NCBI RefSeq assembly: GCF_950100655.1
Contig: NZ_CATNLY010000012.1
Coordinates: 682,001-746,000, forward strand
DNA from: Pleomorphomonas sp. T1.2MG-36
Lineage (GTDB): Bacteria; Pseudomonadota; Alphaproteobacteria; Rhizobiales; Pleomorphomonadaceae
Length of the DNA: 64,000 nucleotides
Reading direction: 5' to 3'
Under the pieces are notes generated by a model. That model saw only the letters and a list, made by a program, of their open reading frames with translations. It was not told where the DNA came from and searched no databases. The translations under genes and the position numbers were made by a program. Positions 46,203-54,987 of this stretch are shown here, piece after piece (positions within the stretch are counted from its first letter, which is position 1; the number at the start of each line of letters is the position of its first letter).

Positions 46203-46218
46203 TGTAAACCGGTCCACA
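46203..46218. promoter_or_regulatory. LacI-type palindromic operator 2
   Basis: TGTAAACCGGTCCACA at 46203-46218, 14 of 16 bases the same as operator 1 and 65 bp away, with the same inverted symmetry around CCGG. It lies about 80 bp upstream of the rhamnosidase start. Two copies spaced by roughly six helical turns allow a repression loop. Confidence 0.6.
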
Positions 46219-46297
46219 AAATGCGCCGCAAACGGCGCCAAACGGGAAACCGGAACGGTTGGCCACAGCTCGATCGCTCCGTGGGAGGACAAGACAG

Positions 46298-48655
46298 ATG
46301 AACGTGATGGGATCGAGCCCTCGTGCAACCGTCGGCGCGTCGAACGCCGGCCAAGGGCATGTCTGGAAGGCGCAGATGATCCGCCCGCTTTCCGACGCCG
46401 GTGTCGGCACGCGGCAGCCGTTCCTGCGCAAGACGTTTCAGGCGAAAGGTGGTGGCCGGGCGCTTCTCAGGATCAGCGCGCTTGGGCTTTATCGCGCCTT
46501 CATCAACGGCAAGCGCGTCGGTGACGACCTGCTGACGCCGGGCTGGACCTCCTACTACGATCGCCTCAGCTATCAGACCTACGACGTCGGCCCGATGCTG
46601 GTCGACGGCGACAACGTCATCGACATCTGGCTGGGCGATGGCTGGTATCGCTCGCAGATGATGTGGGCACACGAGCACGCCCTCTTCAACACCTGGGGCG
46701 ATCGCATCGCCGCCATCGCCGAGATCGAAGCGGACGGGGAAACGATCCTCGCCACCGACGCGAGCTGGTCGAGCGGGCTCACGCCCGTGCTGAAATCCGG
46801 CATCTACTTCGGCGAGACCTACGATGCCCGTCTCGAAGGCGCCGCTGCCGATCAGGGCAGCGTGCCGCACGAGGACTTCGATCCGTCCGTGCTGGTCGCC
46901 CACGAGGTCAACGGCGTCAAGGAACTCGATCTGTTGCGGCCGGTCTCGTCCTTCACGGATGCCGAGGGACGCACGATCTACGACTTCGGCCAGAACGCCG
47001 CCGCCTATGTCGCCCTGACCGTGACGGGCGAAGCCGGCGCGACGGTGTTGGTCGAGCACTCGGAAATCCTCGACAAGGGCGAGTTCTGCAACACCAACCT
47101 GCGTTCGGCACCCTGCCTCGTCACCTACGTGCTGAAGGGCAAGGGACAGGAAAGCTATCGACCGATCTTCACCTTCCAGGGCTTCCGCTTCGCGCGGGTG
47201 ACGGTGACCGGCAAGGCGGAGATCGTCGATATCGCCTCGGTGCCGATCTCGTCGGCGGTGACGCGGACCGGCTGGCTGACCACAGGTCACCCGCTGGTCA
47301 ATCGCCTTGTCGAAAACTCGGTCTGGTCGCAGCGCTCCAACTTCGTCGACGTGCCGACCGACTGTCCGCAGCGTGACGAGCGCCTCGGATGGACCGGCGA
47401 CGCGCAGGTGTTCGCCGCCACGGCCTGCTATCTGCACGACAGCCACGACTTCTTCGTCAAGTGGCTGCGCGACGTGATGGCCGACCAGCGGGCGGATGGC
47501 GAGATCGCCCATGTGGTTCCCGACCCGACACGCGGGCACGAGGATCGCTACGTCGGCTTCTATGGCTCGACCGGTTGGGGCGACGCCATATCGATCGTGC
47601 CGCATGCGCTCTACAGCCACTATGGCGACCTCGACATCCTCCGCGAGACGCTTCCGGCGATGATCCGTTGGAACGACTTCGTCTGGTCGATCAGCAACGG
47701 CCCGATCGTCCGGCCGCCACGCCCCTGGGGAGCGCGCGGCTTTACCTTCGGCGATTGGCTGCAGCCGAAAGGCCCCAGCGAGAAACCGCTGCCGACCATC
47801 GGCGACGACGCGGCAGCCACCATCTATCTCTTCATCGCGGCCAAGCTGACGGCGAAGATCGCCGGCTTCGTTGGCGACAAGGCGACCGAAAAGCGCTTGT
47901 CGGACCGGGCCGCGGTGGTGAAGGCGGCCTTCGCCCACGAGTTCATCACACCGTCCGGCCGCCTCGCCTACGACGACCAGACGTCCTATGCCCTCGCCTT
48001 CCTGCACGACCTCATTCCCGAGGACAAGCGCTCGGCGGCAAAGGACTATTTCAAGGCGACCATCGCCCGGGCGGGCGGGCGCATCGGCACCGGATTCATC
48101 GGCACCCCCGCCCTGTTGCCCGCGCTGATCAAGATCGGCGAGCCGGACCTTGCCGGGGCGCTCTTCCTGCAGGAGGAAGTGCCCGGCTGGCTCTATCAGG
48201 TGAAAAACGGCGCCACGACCATCTGGGAGCGCTGGGACGCCATCCAGGCGGACGGCTCGGTGTTCGATCCGTCGATGAACTCGTACAACCACTATGCCTA
48301 TGGCGCGGTGTGCCAGTGGCTGTTCGAGGAGGTGGCCGGCCTCAGGCCCGACGAAGACGAACCGGGCTTCCGGCACATCCTGTTCGAGCCGGCGATCATT
48401 CCGGCGCTATCGCCGGTGGCAGCCATCCACCATTCGGCAGCAGGCCGGATCGAAGCGGGCTGGCGCGTCGACGACGGCACCGTCATCTGGGAGACCGTCG
48501 TCCCCGACGGGGCGCGCGGCACCCTGATCGTGCCCGCCGGCGCCCGGAACGTCATCCTCGACGGCAAGCCGGTCGACCCGGCCACCGAAGAAAGCAAGCA
48601 GCGTCTCGCCGTGGGAAGCGGGCGCCACGTCATCACGTTTGCCGTCGCCCACTGA
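46298..48655 (+). CDS. Alpha-L-rhamnosidase (GH78), cytoplasmic
   Basis: Hydrolyses terminal alpha-L-rhamnosyl bonds of rhamnosides such as rutinose or rhamnose oligosaccharides. 785 residues. An N-terminal beta-sandwich region (~40-300), then the (alpha/alpha)6 barrel with the GH78 hallmarks DCPQRDERLGWTGD (355-368; acid residues Asp360/Glu361) and the general-base Glu644 in TTIWERWDAI, followed by DGSVFDPSMNSYNHYAYGAVCQWLFEE and a C-terminal beta domain. There is no signal peptide, so substrates are imported intact and hydrolysed in the cytosol. It begins the operon with the binding protein and permeases, behind two LacI-type operators. ATG 46298 has GGGAGGA 9 nt upstream. Confidence 0.9.
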   Translation: MNVMGSSPRATVGASNAGQGHVWKAQMIRPLSDAGVGTRQPFLRKTFQAKGGGRALLRISALGLYRAFINGKRVGDDLLTPGWTSYYDRLSYQTYDVGPMLVDGDNVIDIWLGDGWYRSQMMWAHEHALFNTWGDRIAAIAEIEADGETILATDASWSSGLTPVLKSGIYFGETYDARLEGAAADQGSVPHEDFDPSVLVAHEVNGVKELDLLRPVSSFTDAEGRTIYDFGQNAAAYVALTVTGEAGATVLVEHSEILDKGEFCNTNLRSAPCLVTYVLKGKGQESYRPIFTFQGFRFARVTVTGKAEIVDIASVPISSAVTRTGWLTTGHPLVNRLVENSVWSQRSNFVDVPTDCPQRDERLGWTGDAQVFAATACYLHDSHDFFVKWLRDVMADQRADGEIAHVVPDPTRGHEDRYVGFYGSTGWGDAISIVPHALYSHYGDLDILRETLPAMIRWNDFVWSISNGPIVRPPRPWGARGFTFGDWLQPKGPSEKPLPTIGDDAAATIYLFIAAKLTAKIAGFVGDKATEKRLSDRAAVVKAAFAHEFITPSGRLAYDDQTSYALAFLHDLIPEDKRSAAKDYFKATIARAGGRIGTGFIGTPALLPALIKIGEPDLAGALFLQEEVPGWLYQVKNGATTIWERWDAIQADGSVFDPSMNSYNHYAYGAVCQWLFEEVAGLRPDEDEPGFRHILFEPAIIPALSPVAAIHHSAAGRIEAGWRVDDGTVIWETVVPDGARGTLIVPAGARNVILDGKPVDPATEESKQRLAVGSGRHVITFAVAH

Positions 48656-48724
48656 GGCAAGCGAACGGTTCTCCGCCTTGGCCGAGAGGACGGCCGGACG
48701 GATGGAAAACTGGGAGGAGAGACC

Positions 48725-50023
48725 ATGATCTTTGCGATTTCCCGCCGTCTTCTGGTGACGGCCGCGGCCGGTAGCGCGCTTGCGCTATCGTTTGCATTCC
48801 CGGCGTCGGCGGAGGTGAAGCTGACCTTCCTCGTCGACAACGCTCCGGCGACCGTCAAGGCGTCCGAAGCGCTGGCCGCCGCCTTCCACGCCAAGAACCC
48901 TGAGATCGCCGTCGAGGTCGAATCCCGCCCCGGCGGCGGCGAGGGCGACAACATCGTCAAGACGCGGCTCGCCACCGGCGAGATGACCGACGTCTTCATG
49001 TACAACACCGGCTCGCTGTTCCACGCGCTCAACCCGCAGCAGAACATGCTCGACCTCACCGACGAAGCCTATCAGTCCGACATCATGGACACCTTCAAGT
49101 CGGTGGTCAGCGAGAACGGCAAGATCTACGGCTCTCCCTTCCGGACAACGATGGGCGGCGGCGTTCTCTACAACAAGAAAATCTATGCCGAGCTTGGCCT
49201 GTCCGTTCCCAAGACGTGGGCCGACTTCATGAAGAACAATGCCGTCATCAAGGAAAAGACCAAGGCGGCTCCGGTGATCCAGACGTTCAAGGATACCTGG
49301 ACCTCGCAGCTGTTCTTCCTGGGCGACTTCTACAACGTGCTGCAAGCGGCGCCGACCTTCCCGGACGACTTCACGGCCAACAAGGCGAAGTTCGCCACCA
49401 CACCGGCCGCCATGAAGGGTTTCGAGCATCAGGAAGAGGTGTTCAAGGCTGGATATCTCAACGAGGACTTCGGCTCGGCAAGCTATGACGACGGCCTTCG
49501 CATGGTGTCGAAAGGTGAAGGCGTCCACTACCCGATGCTGACCTTCGCCATCGGCAATCTGTTCGAGAACTACAAGGAGAACCTCGATGACGTCGGCTTC
49601 TTCGCCCTGCCTGGCGACGATGCAGCCAACAACGGGCTGACCGTCTGGGTCGGAGAAGGCGTTTACGCCTACTCGCAGACCGAGCACCCGGAAGAGGCCA
49701 AGAAGTTCATCGCCTTCGTCGCCAGCAAGGACGGCTGCGACGTGCAGACAGAAGCGATCGGGGCCTTGGGGCCGTACATGACCAAGTCCTGCACGCTACC
49801 GGACGACGTTCCATCCCCGACCAAGGATCTCGTCAGCTACTTTGCCGAAGGCAGCAAGAATGCGCCGGCGCTCGAGTTCCTGTCGCCGGTCAAGGGGCCG
49901 GCGCTCGAGCAGATCACCGTCGAAATCGGCTCGGGTATCCGCTCGCCGCTCGACGGCGCCAAGCTCTATGACGACGACGTGCGCAAGCAGGCGCTGCAAC
50001 TTGGCCTGCCCGGCTGGGAATGA
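48725..50023 (+). CDS. Sugar ABC transporter substrate-binding protein (SBP family 1)
   Basis: 432 residues with a signal peptide (LLVTAAAGSALALSFAFPASA) and the extracellular solute-binding domain: NPEIAVEVESRPGGGEGDNIVKTRLATGEMTDVFMYNTG, GSPFRTTMGGGVLYNKKIYAELGLSVPKTWADF and VWVGEGVYAYSQTEHPEEAKKFIAFVAS. CUT1-type binding proteins carry oligosaccharides or glycosides to two permeases. Next to GH78 a rhamnoside is the likely ligand. Followed by strong stem-loops and then the permease genes. Confidence 0.9.
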   Translation: MIFAISRRLLVTAAAGSALALSFAFPASAEVKLTFLVDNAPATVKASEALAAAFHAKNPEIAVEVESRPGGGEGDNIVKTRLATGEMTDVFMYNTGSLFHALNPQQNMLDLTDEAYQSDIMDTFKSVVSENGKIYGSPFRTTMGGGVLYNKKIYAELGLSVPKTWADFMKNNAVIKEKTKAAPVIQTFKDTWTSQLFFLGDFYNVLQAAPTFPDDFTANKAKFATTPAAMKGFEHQEEVFKAGYLNEDFGSASYDDGLRMVSKGEGVHYPMLTFAIGNLFENYKENLDDVGFFALPGDDAANNGLTVWVGEGVYAYSQTEHPEEAKKFIAFVASKDGCDVQTEAIGALGPYMTKSCTLPDDVPSPTKDLVSYFAEGSKNAPALEFLSPVKGPALEQITVEIGSGIRSPLDGAKLYDDDVRKQALQLGLPGWE

Positions 50024-50030
50024 AGCATCG

Positions 50031-50089
50031 CGAACAATGGGATCCCGGGCCGGCGCCAGCACGCCGGCCTGCCTCCACCCCATTGTTCG
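50031..50089 (+). terminator. Nested stem-loop after the binding-protein gene
   Basis: Outer arms CGAACAATGGG (50031-50041) and its exact complement (50079-50089) enclose an inner perfect stem GGCCGGCG (50048-50055) / CGCCGGCC (50062-50069). It lies in the 193-bp gap before the permeases and has no T-run. It looks like the mRNA-stabilising or attenuating structure often found after the binding-protein gene of sugar ABC operons rather than a full terminator. Confidence 0.7.
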
Positions 50090-50106
50090 GCCTAGTCGAT
50101 CGATCC

Positions 50107-50126
50107 GAAAGGTCAGACGACCTTTC
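50107..50126 (+). terminator. Second stem-loop before permease genes
   Basis: Perfect stem GAAAGGTC (50107-50114) / GACCTTTC (50119-50126) with loop AGAC, just downstream of the nested hairpin. Together they suggest reduced permease expression relative to the binding protein. No other gene lies in 50024-50216. Confidence 0.5.
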
Positions 50127-50216
50127 TCACGGATGATCTAGACTTCTCCTCCCGAGAAGCGGCCCCGCGTTCGCGCGAGGCTGCGACCGACCGGACAAGC
50201 GGCTCTGGAGTTCCCC

Positions 50217-51107
50217 ATGACACGTCACGGAATAAAAGGCACCCGCCGCTCGCTCGCGGCGGCCTATCCGAGCTGGTTCTATCTGCCGGCCGCCATCATC
50301 TTCGGCGTCCTGTTCCTGGTTCCGACCTTCGCCTCGCTGTTCTTCAGCCTGACCCGCTGGACGCTGTTCCAGTATTCCTTCATCGGGCTCGACAATTTCC
50401 GGCAGTTCTTCAGCGAACCCTTCCTGGTCTGGGGGCTTGTCAACACGCTGATTTATGCCGTCGTCACCTCGGGGTCGAAGGTGGTGCTCGGCATGCTCCT
50501 CGGCATCCTGCTGACGTCCAACGTCATGATGCGCGACCTCCTGCGCGCCGTGGTGTTCTTCCCGGTTCTGGTCTCGACCATCGGCGTCGGCATCACCTTC
50601 ACCATGCTGATGCATCCGACCAACGGCCTCATCAACGACATCATCGCCGTCTTCGGCCTGAAGGGGCCGGCGTGGCTGACCGATCCGCGCTACGCCTTGC
50701 TCTCGGTCGCCTTCGTCGATGTCTGGAAGGGCGTCGGTCTCGCCACCGTCATCTACATCGCCGGCATCGTCTCCATTCCGGCCGAGTATTACGAAGCAGC
50801 CAAGATGGATGGCGCCAACGCGCTGCAGCGCTTCTGGAACGTGACGCTGCCGCTCGCCCGTCCGGCCACCGTCACGGTGATCATCCTCAGCCTGATCGGC
50901 GGCCTCAGGTCCTTCGACCTGATCTGGGCGATGACCAAGGGCGGGCCGGGGTTCACCACCGACGTCGTGGCGTCGGTCATCTACAAGCAGTATCAGGCCG
51001 GCTTCTACGGCCTCTCCACTGCTGGCAACGTCGTGCTGTTCGTGCTGGTGGCGGCCATCGTCGTGCCCTTGTCCTTCGTCCTCAACCGCAAGGAGGTCGA
51101 GGCATGA
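50217..51107 (+). CDS. Sugar ABC transporter permease 1 (MalF/UgpA type)
   Basis: 296 residues with six TM segments (SWFYLPAAIIFGVLFLVPTFASLFFSL to NVVLFVLVAAIVVPLSFVLNRK) and the EAA loop EYYEAAKMDGANALQRFWNVTLPLARPATVTV near residue 190. Stop overlaps the next permease start by 4 bp. Confidence 0.9.
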   Translation: MTRHGIKGTRRSLAAAYPSWFYLPAAIIFGVLFLVPTFASLFFSLTRWTLFQYSFIGLDNFRQFFSEPFLVWGLVNTLIYAVVTSGSKVVLGMLLGILLTSNVMMRDLLRAVVFFPVLVSTIGVGITFTMLMHPTNGLINDIIAVFGLKGPAWLTDPRYALLSVAFVDVWKGVGLATVIYIAGIVSIPAEYYEAAKMDGANALQRFWNVTLPLARPATVTVIILSLIGGLRSFDLIWAMTKGGPGFTTDVVASVIYKQYQAGFYGLSTAGNVVLFVLVAAIVVPLSFVLNRKEVEA

Positions 51108-51937
51108 CCGCCAGGAAGCTGAGATACTACGCGACCGGCATTCTGTCGCTCGCCGCCGCCTTCGCGGTGTTCGTCGTGCCCTTCCTGTTCATCCTCGTCA
51201 ACGCGCTGAAGGACAAGCCGGAAGCCTCGCAGCTGCACTTCTCCTGGCCCACCCAGACACACTTCTGGGACAACCTGGTCGCCGTAGTGCAGGCGCGCGA
51301 CTACATGCTGATCACAGCCTTCGTCAATTCGATCATCCTGACCGTCGTGGCCGTAACCGGGCTCGTCGTGTTCGGCGCCATGGTTGGCTTCGTGTTGCAG
51401 CGACGACCATCGCGCTGGAGCGGCCTCATCAACTTCATGGTGCTGGCCGGCCTGATCATGCCGCCGGCCGTGGTGCCGACGATCTGGCTGCTGCAATGGC
51501 TGGGCCTGTTCAAGACGCTGTCGGGGCTGATCCTGATCGAGATCGCCTACAGCCTGTCCTTCTCGGTGCTGCTGTTCCGGGCCTTCATCGCCACCATCCC
51601 CCGCGAACTCGACGAAGCGGCGATCCTTGAAGGGGCCGGGCCGTTCACGCTGTTCTTCCGCATCGTGCTGCCGCTTCTGAAGCCCGTGGCGGTGACGGTG
51701 ATCGTCGTGCAATCGGTGGCGATCTTCAACGACTTCACCAACCCGCTCTACTATCTGCCGGGAGCCAAGAACGCCACGGTGCAGCTGACGTTGTTCAACT
51801 TCCAGAGCATGTTCAATACGTCGTATAATCTTCTCTTCATGAACATCCTGATCATCACCATTCCGCCACTGATCATGTTCCTGTTCTTCAACCGCCAGAT
51901 CGTTGAGGGCATGACGGCCGGCGCCGTGAAGGGATGA
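51104..51937 (+). CDS. Sugar ABC transporter permease 2 (MalG/UgpE type)
   Basis: 277 residues, six TMs and the EAA loop RELDEAAILEGAGPFTLFFRIVLPLLKPVAVTV. ATG 51104 overlaps the preceding stop (ATGA). With permease 1, the binding protein and the divergent ATPase this completes a CUT1 importer. The LacI gene follows 71 bp downstream. Confidence 0.9.
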   Translation: MTARKLRYYATGILSLAAAFAVFVVPFLFILVNALKDKPEASQLHFSWPTQTHFWDNLVAVVQARDYMLITAFVNSIILTVVAVTGLVVFGAMVGFVLQRRPSRWSGLINFMVLAGLIMPPAVVPTIWLLQWLGLFKTLSGLILIEIAYSLSFSVLLFRAFIATIPRELDEAAILEGAGPFTLFFRIVLPLLKPVAVTVIVVQSVAIFNDFTNPLYYLPGAKNATVQLTLFNFQSMFNTSYNLLFMNILIITIPPLIMFLFFNRQIVEGMTAGAVKG

Positions 51938-52008
51938 TAGCCGTTGCCGGCAAACTGCCGAATGTATAGAGGAAACCTCGGAAACGAGCCGGAAACGGGC
52001 GGAGCACC

Positions 52009-53031
52009 ATGAAGCGCGCGACGATCAAGGATGTGGCGGAGGCGGCCGGCGTGTCGCGCGCCGCCGTCTCCAAGGTGCTGCGCAACGCCTACGGCCTGTC
52101 TGACGACATGCGGACCCGCGTCGAGGCGGCAATGACCGCGCTCAGCTATCGTCCGCAGACGGCGGCGCGCGGCCTCAGGGGCCGGACCTACACCCTTGGC
52201 GTCGTGCTGCCGGACATGCGCAATCCGTTCTTCCCCGACATCCTCGACGGTGTGATCTCGACGCTCAGGAGCACCAGCTACGAGCCGCTGATCGGCTTTC
52301 GTCCCTCGGCCGAAGCCAGCGAGAAACACGCCATCGACACCATGCTCGATCACAAGATCGACGGGTTCCTGATGGTCGCGCCGCGCCTCGAGGAGTCCTA
52401 TCTCACCACCGTCGCCACCTCGGTGCCGACCGTGATGATCGGCCGCCACGATCGGGACTGCGGCTATGACACCGTCAACAACGACGATCGCGTCGGCGCT
52501 CGGCTTGCCGTCGAGCACCTGATATCGCTCGGCCATCGCGACATCGCCTATTTCGGCCTCGAACCGACATCTGCCGCCCCCAACAATTCGACGAACCTGC
52601 GTTTGTCAGGCTATCGGGACACCATGACGGCTCATGGCCTGACCGACAACATGTCGATTTTCGAGGGCACACATTTCCGCGGCGAGCGTTATGACGAGGA
52701 GGTGGCCCAACGCATTCTGGTCGCCCCCCGGCGTCCGACCGCCGTCTTTTGCTGGACGGACTCCGTCGCGTTCACCCTGATGGCCGAAGCGCTGAAGCTC
52801 GGCATCCGGATACCGGAAGACCTCTCCGTGATCGGATACGACAACTCGCGCCTCGCCGAGCTGCCGCAGCTGTCGCTGACGTCGATCGATCAGTCGGGGC
52901 ACCTGCTCGGCAGCGAGGCGATGAAGCTGCTGATCGAGCGCATCGAAGGGCGCCGGACCGACCGGCACATCATCCTGCCGCCCCGCCTCGACGTGAAGGG
53001 CTCAACCGGTCCGGCTCCAGTAAGCGCCTGA
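52009..53031 (+). CDS. LacI family transcriptional regulator
   Basis: 340 residues. N-terminal LacI HTH TIKDVAEAAGVSRAAVSKVLRNAYGLSDDMRTRVEAAM (~4-42), hinge helix, then a periplasmic-binding-like effector domain (TLGVVLPDMRNPFFPDILDGVI ... DLSVIGYDNSRLAELPQLSLTSIDQ). Likely binds the operators at 46138 and 46203 and releases them on rhamnoside or rhamnose. ATG 52009 follows GGAG. Last gene of the importer operon, convergent with rhaM (3 bp apart). Confidence 0.9.
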   Translation: MKRATIKDVAEAAGVSRAAVSKVLRNAYGLSDDMRTRVEAAMTALSYRPQTAARGLRGRTYTLGVVLPDMRNPFFPDILDGVISTLRSTSYEPLIGFRPSAEASEKHAIDTMLDHKIDGFLMVAPRLEESYLTTVATSVPTVMIGRHDRDCGYDTVNNDDRVGARLAVEHLISLGHRDIAYFGLEPTSAAPNNSTNLRLSGYRDTMTAHGLTDNMSIFEGTHFRGERYDEEVAQRILVAPRRPTAVFCWTDSVAFTLMAEALKLGIRIPEDLSVIGYDNSRLAELPQLSLTSIDQSGHLLGSEAMKLLIERIEGRRTDRHIILPPRLDVKGSTGPAPVSA

Positions 53032-53034
53032 CGC

Positions 53035-53349
53035 TCACGCGAGGAAGAACACCTTGCGAAGGTCCGCCGACTTCGGGCTGTTGTCCGGATTGGACGGCAT
53101 GATGTCGGCCATGTACGTCCACCACCTCTGGCACACGTCCGTCGAGGCGACGGCATCCCAGCGCTCCTCGGACTCGATGTCCACGGTGGCAAACAGCGTC
53201 GATGTCTTCGGGTCCAGGTAGATGGCGTAGTTGTGCGCTCCATGCGCCTTGAGCACCGCGGCCAGCTCCGGCCAGATCTCGTCATGGCGACGCTTGTACT
53301 CGGCGTGGGCGTCCGGATTGACCCACATGACGAAGGCTTTTCTGATCAT
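53035..53349 (-). CDS. rhaM: L-rhamnose mutarotase
   Basis: Interconverts the alpha and beta anomers of L-rhamnose so the isomerase gets its substrate. 104 residues, exactly the usual RhaM length, with [54 protein letters not shown] and [12 protein letters not shown], all characteristic of the dimeric alpha/beta-barrel family. ATG 53349 follows GGAGGAGAGCC on the minus strand; the open frame continues upstream but is not the start. Divergent from rhaA across 363 bp, which holds inverted repeats and no gene. Confidence 0.93.
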   Translation of the reverse strand: MIRKAFVMWVNPDAHAEYKRRHDEIWPELAAVLKAHGAHNYAIYLDPKTSTLFATVDIESEERWDAVASTDVCQRWWTYMADIMPSNPDNSPKSADLRKVFFLA

Positions 53350-53444
53350 GGCTCTCCTCCCTGCCGACGCCACATCGGCCCACAAACGGATCATAGTCAA
53401 TCCTATCCGATCGTTCCCAGTGGGATCACTACGCAAATTCAATC

Positions 53445-53460
53445 ATTTTCAATCGAAAAT
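53445..53460. promoter_or_regulatory. Inverted repeat 1 in rhaM/rhaA promoter region
   Basis: ATTTTC (53445-53450), AATC, GAAAAT (53455-53460): a perfect palindrome with 4-bp spacer. Could be a site for the DeoR-type regulator encoded at 55920; DeoR operators are often A/T-rich with TTTC-like half-sites. Confidence 0.4.
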
Positions 53461-53550
53461 CAAACCTTTGATCGGCATATCGTCGTTCCCGTCATTCGGC
53501 TAGAACTTTTGTCGGTACGCAAATGTACGCCAGAACCGCCGCCAAGATCT

Positions 53551-53568
53551 GAAAATCATTGTATTTTC
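53551..53568. promoter_or_regulatory. Inverted repeat 2 in rhaM/rhaA promoter region
   Basis: GAAAAT (53551-53556), CATTGT, ATTTTC (53563-53568): a perfect 6-bp inverted repeat with 6-bp spacer and the same half-site as repeat 1 but in the opposite order. It is a further candidate operator. Confidence 0.35.
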
Positions 53569-53640
53569 AACATACAAACTGTCGATATCGTCCCAAACCA
53601 ACTGAGGTTGCCCTCGCATATTCGAAACACCCCGGCATGA

Positions 53641-53660
53641 TCACACTTGATCGTTTGTGA
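53641..53660. promoter_or_regulatory. Inverted repeat 3 upstream of rhaA
   Basis: TCACA at 53641-53645 and TGTGA at 53656-53660 flank a central GATC dyad; the 20-bp segment is largely symmetrical. It ends 52 bp before the rhaA start. It resembles a CRP/FNR- or DeoR-type site in general form. Confidence 0.35.
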
Positions 53661-53712
53661 TGAAATATGATTGATAGCGAGCAGCGGAGCCAACGGGAGG
53701 AAACCGCGAGTC

Positions 53713-54981
53713 ATGTCCGATAACGCGTCGATCACCAAAGCCTACGAACTCGCCCGCGAGCATTTCGCCCGCGACGGCATCGACACCGAGGCCGTCCAGG
53801 CCAAGCTCGATACCATTCCCGTGTCGATGCACTGCTGGCAGGGCGACGACGTCAAGGGTTTCGAGAACCCGGATGGCGAGCTCACCGGCGGCATCCAGGT
53901 GTCGGGCAACTACCCCGGCCGGGCCCGCAATGCCGACCAGTTGCGCGCCGACCTCGACAAGGCGATGTCGCTGATCCCCGGCGCCAAGCGGCTCAACCTC
54001 CATGCCCTCTATCTGGAGGCCGACCGCAAGGTCGAACGCGACGCCATCGAGCCGAAGCACTTCCAGCGCTGGGTCGACTGGGCGAAGGAAAATGGCCTCG
54101 GCCTCGACTTCAACCCCTCCTGCTTCTCGCATCCGAAGAGTGCCGACAACCGGACGCTCAGCCATCCCGACACCGGCATCCGCCAGTTCTGGATCGACCA
54201 CTGCAAGGCGAGCCGCAAGGTATCGGAGCATTTCGGCCGCTCGCTCGGCACGGCCTCGGTGATGAACATCTGGATTCCCGACGGTTCGAAGGACTATCCG
54301 TTCGACCGTTACGGACCGCGCGAGACGCTGAAGGCGGCGCTCGACGAGGTGATCTCCGAGAAGATCTCCAAGGCGTTCCACTACGACGCCGTCGAGAGCA
54401 AGCTGTTCGGCATCGGCGCCGAGGCCTACACCGTCGGCTCCAACGAGTTCTACATGGGCTACGCGGCGACGCGCGGAACCATGCTTTGCCTCGACGCCGG
54501 CCATTTCCATCCGACCGAGGTGGTATCCGACAAGCTGTCGGCCGTCTTCCAGTTCGTCGATCGCGTGCTGCTGCACGTGTCGCGTCCCATGCGCTGGGAC
54601 AGCGACCACGTGGTGCTGTTCGACGACGAGCTGCAGGCCATCGCCAACGAACTGGTGCGCGGCGGAATGCTCGACCGCACCGCCATCGGTCTCGACTATT
54701 TCGATGCCTCGATCAACCGCATCGCCGCCTGGGTGATCGGCATGCGCAACATGCGCAAGGCGCTGCTGAAGGCCATGCTGGAGCCGGCGATCAAGCTCAA
54801 GGCCGCCGAAACGACCGGCGATTACGCGCTGCGCATGGCGCTGTTCGAGGAACATAAGACGAGCCCGTGGGCTGCCGTCTGGAATCACTATTGCGAAAGC
54901 CGGAACGTGCCGGTCGGCGCCGCCTGGTTCGATGTCGTCAAGGCTTACGAGCGCGACGTGCTCGCCAAGCGGGAGTCCTGA
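53713..54981 (+). CDS. rhaA: L-rhamnose isomerase (RhaA, enterobacterial type)
   Basis: Converts L-rhamnose to L-rhamnulose with Mn2+/Zn2+. 422 residues, very similar to E. coli RhaA along its whole length: [118 protein letters not shown] and [13 protein letters not shown]. To my knowledge rhizobia usually carry the unrelated RhaI type, so this gene looks transferred or an alternative lineage. ATG 53713; GGGAGGA lies 13 nt upstream. rhaD follows 6 bp downstream. Confidence 0.94.
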   Translation: MSDNASITKAYELAREHFARDGIDTEAVQAKLDTIPVSMHCWQGDDVKGFENPDGELTGGIQVSGNYPGRARNADQLRADLDKAMSLIPGAKRLNLHALYLEADRKVERDAIEPKHFQRWVDWAKENGLGLDFNPSCFSHPKSADNRTLSHPDTGIRQFWIDHCKASRKVSEHFGRSLGTASVMNIWIPDGSKDYPFDRYGPRETLKAALDEVISEKISKAFHYDAVESKLFGIGAEAYTVGSNEFYMGYAATRGTMLCLDAGHFHPTEVVSDKLSAVFQFVDRVLLHVSRPMRWDSDHVVLFDDELQAIANELVRGGMLDRTAIGLDYFDASINRIAAWVIGMRNMRKALLKAMLEPAIKLKAAETTGDYALRMALFEEHKTSPWAAVWNHYCESRNVPVGAAWFDVVKAYERDVLAKRES

Positions 54982-54987
54982 GCCACT

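Noticed and set aside
46199..48376. 725-aa minus-strand frame across the rhamnosidase gene
   Set aside because: No recognisable domain; GH78 motifs are on the plus strand.
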